DNA of 44,710 bases from Alcanivoracaceae bacterium (GTDB taxonomy: Bacteria > Pseudomonadota > Gammaproteobacteria > Xanthomonadales > Marinicellaceae), in the NCBI GenBank assembly GCA_016763695.1, contig JAESTH010000220.1:1-44710 (forward strand), in the 5' to 3' direction. The notes under the pieces are model-generated. The model worked only from the letters and a program-made list of their open reading frames with translations. It did no database searches and was not told the origin of the DNA. Below, one piece after another: positions 1 through 9,100 of the stretch (its first letter is position 1; each line of letters opens with the position of its first letter). Made by a program: the position numbers and the translations under genes.

Positions 1-1
1 A

Positions 2-502
2 CAGGATTTACGCAAACTACAAGCAAGTGATAGCTTGATCAATTTATTGAAAAAACTAAAAAACAGCCAATTGGAATATGCGAAAAAGAGCAATAAATAC
101 ACCCCCATAGTTGTCAAAATTGCTCCAGATCAGGATGATGATGCCACATTTAAAATGGCAGAAACTATACAAAATTCTGGAATGGACGGCATTATTTGCA
201 CAAATACCACAATTAATAAAAATAATTTAAAAAAAGAAAATCATCAGTCCGAAGATGGGGGATTAAGCGGAAAGCCACTGTTATCAAGGTCTAATCATAT
301 AATTAAAATTGTGCGAAGTGCAGTTGGCTGCGATTTTCCAATTATTGGGGTTGGTGGAATTTTGACAGATGATGATGCAATGAGTAAAATAGCATCTGGT
401 GCTAACTTAGTGCAAATATACACAGGACTCATTTATCATGGCTCAAAGCTTGTTCATGATAGCAATCGTAAAATTAAATTAGAAACAAAACAGAATATAT
501 AA
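2..502 (+). CDS. pyrD: Dihydroorotate dehydrogenase (quinone), C-terminal part; 5' end outside window
   Basis: Frame open from base 2 (QDLRKLQASDSLINLL...); motifs VKIAPD, GIICTNTT, GGLSGKPL, IIGVGGI, GANLVQIYTGLIYHG typical of class 2 PyrD. Confidence 0.93.
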   Translation, partial: QDLRKLQASDSLINLLKKLKNSQLEYAKKSNKYTPIVVKIAPDQDDDATFKMAETIQNSGMDGIICTNTTINKNNLKKENHQSEDGGLSGKPLLSRSNHIIKIVRSAVGCDFPIIGVGGILTDDDAMSKIASGANLVQIYTGLIYHGSKLVHDSNRKIKLETKQNI

Positions 503-1498
503 ATGAAAGTACAAGAAAATTTTAACTTAAAAAAACACAATACCCTCGCAATTGATTGTTATTGTGATCAATTCATTTTAGTGGAAAACTTACACGATGT
601 AGAAAAAGTCATGCCCTATGTTGGCAAACAGGGTTTCTTTATTCTTGGCTCTGGTAGCAACCTGGTTTTAACCAAAAATATTGAAAAACCTGTGGTGCAT
701 TTAGTTGACAGGTTTCATGCACGTGTTGTTGATGGGTTAACCATAGTTTGGGCAGGTTCTTTATGGAGCGACTTTGTCACGTGGTCAGTCAAAAAAGGCC
801 TTGGAGGAATAGAAAACCTCGCGGCCATTCCAGGCACAGTTGGAGGAGCTCCTGAACAAAATATTGGTGCTTATGGTACCGAAGTTAAAGACACCATTGT
901 ATGGGTAGAGATTTTTAATTATAGAACAGGTATGTTTCAAAGATTGAGTAATGATGAATGTAGATTCATGTATAGAACCAGTATTTTCAGGGAATCAGAA
1001 AACCCATGGATTATTACCAGACTGGCATTTGAACTTACACCTCATGCTGAAATCAACTTAGATTATGATGGCTTAAAACAGGAATTAGAAAAAAACAATA
1101 TTATAGAGCCCTCATATTTGGATATAGCAACTGCTGTTACCAGCATTAGACAAAGAAAATTACCTGATTATCACGAAATTCCCAATGTTGGCAGCTTCTA
1201 CAAAAATCCGATTATTGATGAAAAGCACCATAAGAAACTGGCAAGAAAATATGATGACCTGATTTCATTTCCATTGGAAAACAACCACTTTAGAATCAGT
1301 GCAGCATGGCTATTGGAAAAATGTGGCTTTAAAGGACATAGGATGCATGAATGTGGATTTTCTGAAAAGCACGCCTTGGTATTAGTTAATTATGGTAACG
1401 CCAAAGGCAAGGAAATCATCAGCCTGAGCAAAGAGGCCATAAGATCCGTCAATCAAAAATTTAAGATTAAACTAAAAATAGAACCACAAATAGTTTAA
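503..1498 (+). CDS. murB: UDP-N-acetylmuramate dehydrogenase
   Basis: 331 aa; NTLAIDCYCDQF, GSGSNLVL, NLAAIPGTVGGAPEQNIGAYG, NVGSFYKNP, SAAWLLEKCGFKG motifs. Confidence 0.95.
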   Translation: MKVQENFNLKKHNTLAIDCYCDQFILVENLHDVEKVMPYVGKQGFFILGSGSNLVLTKNIEKPVVHLVDRFHARVVDGLTIVWAGSLWSDFVTWSVKKGLGGIENLAAIPGTVGGAPEQNIGAYGTEVKDTIVWVEIFNYRTGMFQRLSNDECRFMYRTSIFRESENPWIITRLAFELTPHAEINLDYDGLKQELEKNNIIEPSYLDIATAVTSIRQRKLPDYHEIPNVGSFYKNPIIDEKHHKKLARKYDDLISFPLENNHFRISAAWLLEKCGFKGHRMHECGFSEKHALVLVNYGNAKGKEIISLSKEAIRSVNQKFKIKLKIEPQIV

Positions 1499-1520
1499 TC
1501 AATATAATAATAATTTACCA

Positions 1521-1560
1521 TCACATTGTCATTCCTGCCTTCGCCAGAATGACAATGTGA
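1521..1560. repeat. REP-like inverted repeat: 14-bp perfect arms TCACATTGTCATTC / GAATGACAATGTGA, 12-nt loop
   Basis: Read directly; intergenic between convergent murB and the transglycosylase gene. Confidence 0.8.
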
Positions 1561-1711
1561 GTAATCGGCTTACTAGCTACTTGACCAAAAAAGAATAATC
1601 TACTATGAAAAAGCTGGATTTGGTCAAAATTTCCCCTGATTTGCGTCAATTAGCGCACCACTTTCCTCAAAACCGACTTTCCTTCGCTAAGTCTACTTTC
1701 TCAGTCAAGCA

Positions 1712-2308
1712 CTAACTACAACCTTTTAATTGTGCTGCATACGACTTTGATTTTCTATTCACTTTTTCAGCTACTTTTATTAACCACTTCTTGCCCTTAT
1801 ATGACTTTTTCAAAAAGCCCCCTCGCCCTTCATGATATGCCAAATATTGATTATAAGCGTCCCATTTAGAGACTTTGGCCCTTTTATGCGTATGATAGGT
1901 ATACCAGCCAACAAAATCGATCGAATCTTTAAAACTATCTCTATCTGCGCCCCTGTTTTTTGTCTCCTTAATATACTCTTGCCAGGTTTCATTGAGTACC
2001 TGAGCATAACCATAAGCAGATGATTGCCTTCTCCACGGGATAAAGCCTAACAGCTTCTTCCTATCCGGCTTTGCATCGTATTTAAAACCAGACTCCTGTT
2101 GCAAGATCGCCATTTGTACATGGATAGGCGTTCCCCCTTTCTTGCTTGATTTTTTTGCATATTTCTGCCATCTGTGTTTCTGTGCAAAAATATCACATAT
2201 GTTTTCTGTGTTATTTGGGGTTTTATGAGAACAGGCTGACAACAATATCGCTACATATATTAACGAAACAAAAATAATTACAGCAATCATATTTTTAAAT
2301 AAAATCAT
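1712..2308 (-). CDS. Lytic-transglycosylase-like (SLT domain) lipoprotein
   Basis: Lipobox-like LLSAC near N-terminus; AILQQESGFKYDA and SAYGYAQVLNETWQEY SLT-like motifs. Confidence 0.8.
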   Translation of the reverse strand: MILFKNMIAVIIFVSLIYVAILLSACSHKTPNNTENICDIFAQKHRWQKYAKKSSKKGGTPIHVQMAILQQESGFKYDAKPDRKKLLGFIPWRRQSSAYGYAQVLNETWQEYIKETKNRGADRDSFKDSIDFVGWYTYHTHKRAKVSKWDAYNQYLAYHEGRGGFLKKSYKGKKWLIKVAEKVNRKSKSYAAQLKGCS

Positions 2309-2367
2309 ACACCTATCACCTCATTTCCATAAATGTCGTAAATAATTTGCCTCATATGTCTATAAAT

Positions 2368-2748
2368 TTATAGATTCACATTTTTCTTATCGGGTCCTAA
2401 ATAAATACAACCCGAATTACAGGTTTCACAAACTTCCACTTTTGATAAAGATGGCAACCGTTCTTTTAACATCATCCATATCCAAAAACATAAATTTTCA
2501 CTGGTTGGATTCTCCAAGCCTTCGATATGATTGAGACAATTATGATCCAATTGAGCATATAAAGGTTTAAATGCAGCTTTAATATCTGAAAAATCCGCTA
2601 CCCAACCTGTATCCTTCGATACCATACCTGATATGCTAATAATTATATTAATCGAATGCCCATGCAATCGACCACATTTATGTCCATCAGGCACATTGGG
2701 CAACCAATGTGCTGACTCAATTGTAAATCTTTTATATATTTCCATCAT
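2368..2748 (-). CDS. queD: 6-carboxytetrahydropterin synthase
   Basis: ESAHWLPNVPDGHKCGRLHGHS, LDHNCLN, ENPTSENL, ETCNSGCIY motifs. Confidence 0.93.
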   Translation of the reverse strand: MMEIYKRFTIESAHWLPNVPDGHKCGRLHGHSINIIISISGMVSKDTGWVADFSDIKAAFKPLYAQLDHNCLNHIEGLENPTSENLCFWIWMMLKERLPSLSKVEVCETCNSGCIYLGPDKKNVNL

Positions 2749-3146
2749 TTCTCTTTTTGTACGTACAGTACCATATTATGATCAATAAGTTTATAGCCAT
2801 ATTTTTTGGCTAATTGTATTTGCAGATCTTCTAATTCTTTGTCAAAAAACTCAATCACCTGCCCTGTATCAACATCTACCATGTGATCATGGTGCTCACC
2901 AGTATCCAGCTCATAAACTGACTGCCCATTATCAAACTGGTGTTTAATAAGCAACCCAGCTGCTTCAAATTGATTTAACACCCGATAAATGGTGGCTAAA
3001 CCAATATCACTACTAGATGACCTTATCTGAGTAAACAAATCATCTGCAGAAAAATGTTCGCCAGGCCTCTTTTCAAAAAACTCCAGCACTTGTAAACGAG
3101 GTAAAGTTACTTTCAATCCCGCATTTTTAATATCTTGACCTTTCAT
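2745..3146 (-). CDS. fur: Ferric uptake regulator
   Basis: LKVTLPRLQVLEFFE, IGLATIYRVLNQFEAAGL, HHDHMVDVDTGQVIEF. Confidence 0.94.
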   Translation of the reverse strand: MKGQDIKNAGLKVTLPRLQVLEFFEKRPGEHFSADDLFTQIRSSSSDIGLATIYRVLNQFEAAGLLIKHQFDNGQSVYELDTGEHHDHMVDVDTGQVIEFFDKELEDLQIQLAKKYGYKLIDHNMVLYVQKEK

Positions 3147-3239
3147 TTTTTTCTCAATTAGTAATTTATCAAAGAATTTAACTGCTATTTAACAGGCATT
3201 ATTGTATCATTCGCACTATTAAAAAGTTTAGTTATTGTT

Positions 3240-3578
3240 ATGAAATCAATCACAATTATTATTGCACTGATATTTATATTATTTTCCAGTGCTTGTATGT
3301 ACAAAACACCAGTCCAGCAAGGCAATGTATTAGTCCAGGAGGACGTTGATGAAGTCAAACCAGGAATGAGCAAACGTCAAGTTGCACTAACTCTTGGAAC
3401 ACCTGCAATAGCCGACCCTTTTAATCAAGATAGATGGGACTATATTAACACTTTTAAGTATAAAGGTGAAATTGATAAAGTTAAAAGGTTAACTTTATAC
3501 TTCCATGATGACAAATTGATTAAAACAGAAGGCAATTATTTCCCTGAGAAAAACAGCACTACTATTGAAGACAAATAA
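3240..3578 (+). CDS. bamE: Outer membrane protein assembly factor BamE (SmpA/OmlA) lipoprotein
   Basis: Lipobox SSAC; VQEDVDEVKPGMSKRQVALTLGTPAIADPFNQDRWDYINTFK; divergent from fur as in other gammaproteobacteria. Confidence 0.93.
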   Translation: MKSITIIIALIFILFSSACMYKTPVQQGNVLVQEDVDEVKPGMSKRQVALTLGTPAIADPFNQDRWDYINTFKYKGEIDKVKRLTLYFHDDKLIKTEGNYFPEKNSTTIEDK

Positions 3579-3909
3579 TGGATTATTGATTTAAAGACTC
3601 ACAAGAATCATGGATGTTATCAGGGCTTCTAAATAAATTAATGGTTTATATATAACTCTTCAGTAAGTTTATTCAAGTTAACTTACAGAGCTAGTGAAAT
3701 ATCTCAGAATATCTTGGGTGCAGGGTTCTAACCCTGCCTTACTCTTTGTTATCTAGAAGTAGAACATTGAAAACCCCAAGACTAAGGTTCTCGTAACAAT
3801 GAGTTATTTTACAGTCTTACAGCAATTTCTCAATCCATGAAAAATTATTACCCCAAAGTAGACTTCCCTAGCTACAACAACTTTCTCGCTCATGCACTAG
3901 ATACCAATT

Positions 3910-4203
3910 TTAATTAATTATTCCCTGTTCTTTTTGTTTTTGAGCTCTTTTTCTTCTGACATCTTTTGGATTGGCGATCAGCTCTCTGTATATTTCAATT
4001 CTATCATTGACCTTTACTTCATCATCAAGTTTTTTGAGCTGATTATAGATGCCAACTTTATTAATAGTTAAATCAATTTCAGGATATTTAACCAAAAGAC
4101 CTGAGTCCAAAATAACATCTTTAATGGTATCGCCCGCATTCAACTCTACTCTTACTGAATTTTGTTGTAATAATGTGGCATAAATGACTTCAACCGTAGA
4201 CAT
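3910..4203 (-). CDS. RnfH family ubiquitin-fold protein
   Basis: 97 aa; VEVIYATLLQQNSVRVELNAGDTIKDVI..., VGIYNQLKKLDDEVKVNDRIEIYRELIANPKDVRRKRAQ; syntenic with ratA and smpB. Confidence 0.9.
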   Translation of the reverse strand: MSTVEVIYATLLQQNSVRVELNAGDTIKDVILDSGLLVKYPEIDLTINKVGIYNQLKKLDDEVKVNDRIEIYRELIANPKDVRRKRAQKQKEQGIIN

Positions 4204-4630
4204 GATTGGCCCTCATAACGAAATCAGCAACTAATTGTTGCGCAATCCTTCCAAATGCACGTTTAAAAGCGCTGTTTAAAATCCCTGATTTAAAATTAAA
4301 CTCAAGGTGCAGTTCAATTTTACTGGCCTCATCATTGAGTCGAGTAAAAATCCAATATCCAGATAGCTTTTCAAACGGCCCCTTAACCAAGCTCAATATA
4401 ATCCTAAATCCATTTAATTCTTCAACAAGTATATTTTTAGTGGTGAATTTTTGTTTAATTCCAGCCAAACTAACGGTCATACCAGCAATCATCAACTCTT
4501 GAGTTTCTTCTATTAGATGTGAATCATGACACCATTTGAGAAATTGAGGATAACTTTCTATACCATAGACTAAATTGAACATTTTTTCAGCGCTATGTCT
4601 CACTATCGCCTGACGATTAACTTGATGCAT
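4190..4630 (-). CDS. ratA: RatA/COQ10-type START-domain protein
   Basis: SAEKMFNLVYGIESYPQFLKWC, FEKLSGYWIFTRL, FKRAFGRIAQQLVADFVMRA; overlaps the rnfH start. Confidence 0.9.
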   Translation of the reverse strand: MHQVNRQAIVRHSAEKMFNLVYGIESYPQFLKWCHDSHLIEETQELMIAGMTVSLAGIKQKFTTKNILVEELNGFRIILSLVKGPFEKLSGYWIFTRLNDEASKIELHLEFNFKSGILNSAFKRAFGRIAQQLVADFVMRANHVYG

Positions 4631-4707
4631 TTATTATCGAAAATATAAAAACACATATTCTACACAACATAAGTGCAATTTTTTAGTTTTTTTTATACAA
4701 TCCACTA

Positions 4708-5184
4708 ATGAGTAAGAAAAAGAAAAAAATACCATCAAATGTAATTGCCTACAACAAAAAAGCAGGTTTTGAATATACTTTTATTGAAGATTTTGAAGCG
4801 GGACTTTCCTTGCTAGGCTGGGAAGTTAAGAGTTTGAGACAGGGTAAAGTTCAATTTAATGAATCATATGTATTTATAAGAAATAATGAAGCTCAGTTAA
4901 TAGGAACTCACATTACAGCATTAATGAGTGCTTCAACTCACGTAAATACTGAGCCCATGCGTCCAAGAAAACTGTTGCTGCACCGAAAGGAGATAGCAAA
5001 GCTAATCGGTTCAATTGAGCGCAAAGGCCTAACCCTAGTGCCAAGAAAACTTTATTGGAAAGCAGGTAAAATCAAACTACAGATATCTTTAGCAAAAGGT
5101 AAAAACACCCACGACAAGAGACAAACCGAAAAAGCCAGAGACTGGGACAGAAACAAACACAGGGTATTAAAAGCCAATAGGTAA
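4708..5184 (+). CDS. smpB: SsrA-binding protein SmpB
   Basis: AYNKKAGFEYTFIEDFEAGLSLLGWEVKSLRQGKVQF..., GKNTHDKRQTEKARDWDRNKHRVLK. Confidence 0.96.
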   Translation: MSKKKKKIPSNVIAYNKKAGFEYTFIEDFEAGLSLLGWEVKSLRQGKVQFNESYVFIRNNEAQLIGTHITALMSASTHVNTEPMRPRKLLLHRKEIAKLIGSIERKGLTLVPRKLYWKAGKIKLQISLAKGKNTHDKRQTEKARDWDRNKHRVLKANR

Positions 5185-5221
5185 TATTACGAGCTGGTAA
5201 TTAATCCTGTGTTTGCCTCTT

Positions 5222-5650
5222 TTATAACGTCATCCAACAGGCTAAAGGTGTTTTCTGGCCCAGAGAATTTAAGCTCATCTGCGTACAGTCTGTGCCATTA
5301 TTATCATTGATCTGAGTACTACCACTCTTTGCATCTGCTGAAATAGTATAACCATTATCCTGTGTCATACTGTAATCGTAATCAGCAGATGTATTAAATG
5401 CAGAACCACTTAAACCCAAATCATCGATAGTTGGGGTATTTCCTGTATTTATTGATGTCGCGTATTGATTAAAGGTGGCATTATTTCTCTCTTGCGCACT
5501 GGCAATCTGTAAAATTGCATTATGAGCTTCCACCCTTTTTGATCGGATAACCTGAGTTCTATAAGAGGGAATAACATATGCCAATAACACACCAATAATT
5601 GCAATAACAACCATCAATTCCACTAGAGTAAAACCTTTTTGCCTATTCAT
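5222..5650 (-). CDS. pilE: Type IV pilin, PilE-like
   Basis: Prepilin N-terminus QKGFTLVELMVVIAIIGVLLAYVIPSY; C-terminal Cys pair (TDCTQ...LACW); last gene of the pil operon. Confidence 0.9.
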   Translation of the reverse strand: MNRQKGFTLVELMVVIAIIGVLLAYVIPSYRTQVIRSKRVEAHNAILQIASAQERNNATFNQYATSINTGNTPTIDDLGLSGSAFNTSADYDYSMTQDNGYTISADAKSGSTQINDNNGTDCTQMSLNSLGQKTPLACWMTL

Positions 5651-5665
5651 ACTATTTCTATCCAG

Positions 5666-6127
5666 TTAAAATGGAGGGGAGATGGCTTTATCACCAACAT
5701 AGCTTATGATACCATGCAAATTACCACCATTGGAGTCAAAATACATTTGCGCCTGATGATCTGTACAAATTTTATTTATTGAAGAAGAACTCACCCTCTG
5801 CAAATCATCCTCTTCAACATCAATTTTCATGATGTACTCAGATGACTTTGCAATATTTATCAGGTTACTTGGCTGCGAACTCGCATCATAAAAAGAATCA
5901 TCAAACCCCATCATCGCATATTTAAATATCCATATTTTGGCATTTGTGCAAATGGGCTTAAATTCTTTTAACTGCTCATCTTTTTTAGACTTTAAAACTA
6001 AATATTTATTTTTGACATCTACATCAATCACCTTCCAGATGGTGAAATCATCAGTATTATAAGTATTGTTTTGAGCCAGCGCAAGTGTGCTACATAGCAT
6101 CAGTATTATTACTATTTTATTAAACAT
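5666..6127 (-). CDS. Hypothetical secreted protein at the PilY2 position (between pilY1 and pilE)
   Basis: 153 aa with signal peptide MFNKIVIILMLCSTLALA; two Cys in the mature part; tightly spaced in the operon. Confidence 0.75.
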   Translation of the reverse strand: MFNKIVIILMLCSTLALAQNNTYNTDDFTIWKVIDVDVKNKYLVLKSKKDEQLKEFKPICTNAKIWIFKYAMMGFDDSFYDASSQPSNLINIAKSSEYIMKIDVEEDDLQRVSSSSINKICTDHQAQMYFDSNGGNLHGIISYVGDKAISPPF

Positions 6128-6142
6128 ATCATCATTCTCTCA

Positions 6143-9100
6143 TTAATCAAACATTATCCGGTGCCAGCTTCTTCTTTTCCATTCATTGGTGAAACGTGAT
6201 TCTATGGTAAGACTACTGTTATCAAGTCCATCACCACCCGCTATATCAATATTAATAACAGAATCACCTCCTCCAGGAACCGTTAAAGAACTAAACCCCA
6301 ATATCAAATCATCTATGTGCACACCATCTGCGCTACCACCATTGAAAAAACTACCTATTTCAGGTGAACCTCCTGTGGTTGAATCAATTATCATAAACCA
6401 ACTCTCACCACCAGCCAAGCATGGGTCTTCACCATTGGGTATAATAGTTGCAATGGTCGCAATTTTATTTCTATTATTCCTACCTATAGAATTTACCAGC
6501 CTTTCACCCAACTGCGGTAGTTCTATTTTCCAGCTTTGCTCAGATGTTACTTCACGATTAGACAGGCTTCTAAAATTTCCACTTGTTGTAATTGTCTGCT
6601 CAACAATTCTGGAATCATTTAAAGTATACATGCTGATAGCACTAGCATTATCCTTTAATCCAAACAAATATTGTTCGTGGCTGCCTAATATTGCCCTGTC
6701 TTGCAACTCTATATATTTACCCGTACCAAATAGCACGACTACATTACTGCTACCATCATCTGGGGTAAATATCCTTGGGGCAGTGGTAATAGGCTGATCA
6801 CGATTACCCTGGTAGAGAATCTCTGGTTGTGAAACTGGAGAGTCAAAAATATCTTTCATATCAAATCGATAAAGATTTCCTGCCAAATCCCCAGCATAGA
6901 CAAAATCGGTACCTTGATCCGCTCCAAAAAATGTGGTATCTGTATTTGCCTCATCATAGGCAACGAAATCAGCAGCAATAGGTGCTCCCATTCCATTTGG
7001 CTCAAGATTGCTACCTATACCAGTGTTCCACTCGTGCAGTATATTGCCCGTTTCTAAATCAATCGCATACAAGGCAGACTTCTGTGTTGAACTATTATAA
7101 CCATTGGGTACTAATGCCACCCATTTTTCAGTAATAGTTGTTGCAGAACTTGGTACAGCCACTCGTGCAATAACTCCACCAGAATAGGAAAAACCCATGT
7201 CTGCATCGTCTTCATCGGTGAATTCCCATAATACATCTGGTTCGGAAGCTGGGTTACTACCAAGATCTAATGCATAAACCAATTTGCCTCCATGGCGCAT
7301 TCCTCCCAGTGCAACCGTTGACCATCCTCCATTAATAAAAGCATCCTGCACAAAAGGTGCCAAATCAACAAAGCTCTTGTGCTTATATTGCGGGCTTGCT
7401 AATGCAGAAATACCATTTAAGGATTTAGAGGGAATATAGGCCCAAAGCTCATGTCCACCATTATCTGTATTTATACCAGCATCAAAGGCATGCAACATAC
7501 CATCATTGGCTCCCACCAATATGACATTATCTCTTTGTCGGTTAGTGTTTCTAAACTCCGCATAACCATTACCATTATCTGCTGCGATCTTTTCCTGGCT
7601 ACCTGTTCCCCAAAAATCATCATTATATGACTCAGCGGGACCTCGCAGTATTTGAGCTGGAGAGTGAATGACATCACCTAACAGGTTATTCCTGTTTCTT
7701 AGATTGCCACCAAACTGGTTTTCAAGATTCCTCTCACCCCGAATATAATCTATAAATATCTCCGCAGCCTCAGAGTCACTTGTATAATCACCCGAAACAT
7801 TATTATAAAAATCTGAATCAAGTATTTTATTGATCTCTGAACTTGACATGGCATATGACTTAAACTCATGTTGATTTTTGGTATCGTAATTATAAGTGAA
7901 GATCAATCTGGAATCATTATCATTGCTAGCAGCAATATTGGTGTTCATGGATGAGCAGAAACCACCTGTTAGTTTACAGGCGGCATCCCACTCAATGTCT
8001 CCCAAGGTTCCATCTGCATTAAGAGGAGAGGCTACCACAAAACCACTCCAGTTTGAGGTATCATAACCTGTCCTGAATGATAAAGTTGCATCTGAAATAA
8101 TACTGGATGAAATACTACCAGCACTGGCTCTGCCTTTACGCTTAATAATACTTGAGACCAAATTTGATAATGCATCAACTAGCTCCTGTGGGTTTTGCGC
8201 ACTAAAATAATCTCCTCGACTATTTAAAGAAGCATGCCAGACATCATCTACTCGGCCTTCTTCCCAGCTAACTCTTCTAACAATTCTGTTGGAACAGGAT
8301 ATATTACTATTGCTATCTGCATTACGACACAAGCCTATATCAGCTATATCGGCACTACAGTCTATTACATCAGTTCCTGTATTAGACCCCACATAACAAA
8401 TATGATCTTGGCACGACCTGACAAATTCTTCACCAGATGAATTACGTCGAAAACAGGTATCATTAAAGGTGCTGGGCCACTGCAATTGACCCGATCTTAA
8501 GGCTGGCAAATCAATATCCCTATCAAATGTACCTTTAATACCCAAGCCAATATTAAAGTTAACCATATGTTGCCAGTTTGCAGGATCATTTTTTGGGTTC
8601 CACAACAACTCAGGTATACTCCACCAATTGGTTTCAGAAGGAACATTAATCACATCGCCATCAGAATCGGTAAAGTCATCAATAAATGTGGGAACATTAT
8701 TAGCTAAACCCGTCCTTAAATCTCGAGACCAATAGTAAAAAGCGGTATCTGCCAAAGTAGAATAGTTACCATCTGCATAAAAATAGTTGGCCGGAGCGTA
8801 AGATGCAGTGGTTCCATCTGAAAATTCAGGTAAAGTCCTTGTTGTATTGTCAACATTGCCCGTTATCCCTGATGATGAGTTCCATGAGCCATCAGAAATA
8901 GCAATATGAAAGTTCTGCTGACAGGTTAATTCGCCACCGAAATTACTATCATGATAGGGACCGCTACTGCCACCTCTCTTAAATAAATCTCCCGCTTCCT
9001 TAGTAGCACGTCTTAATGGCGTACTACCATTTCCTGGTACTAAAAACAGCCAATCATAAAAATCTTCTCGGTGTCCATCTGCAAATAAATTCATATTAGT

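Noticed and set aside
3147-3239. Fur-box-like sequence in the fur/bamE divergent region
   Set aside because: Only weak partial similarity to the 19-bp consensus (around GAATGATACAATAATGC); not distinguishable from AT-rich background by eye.
3720-3737. GCAGGGTT-CT-AACCCTGC, resembling a tRNA T-arm
   Set aside because: The stem/loop does not fit 5+7+5 T-arm geometry, and no acceptor, D or anticodon arms are found around it. Best read as a small intergenic hairpin, possibly a terminator between convergent bamE and rnfH.
6186-6797. 203-aa plus-strand ORF opposite pilY1
   Set aside because: Antisense to a well-supported CDS; no domain signature.
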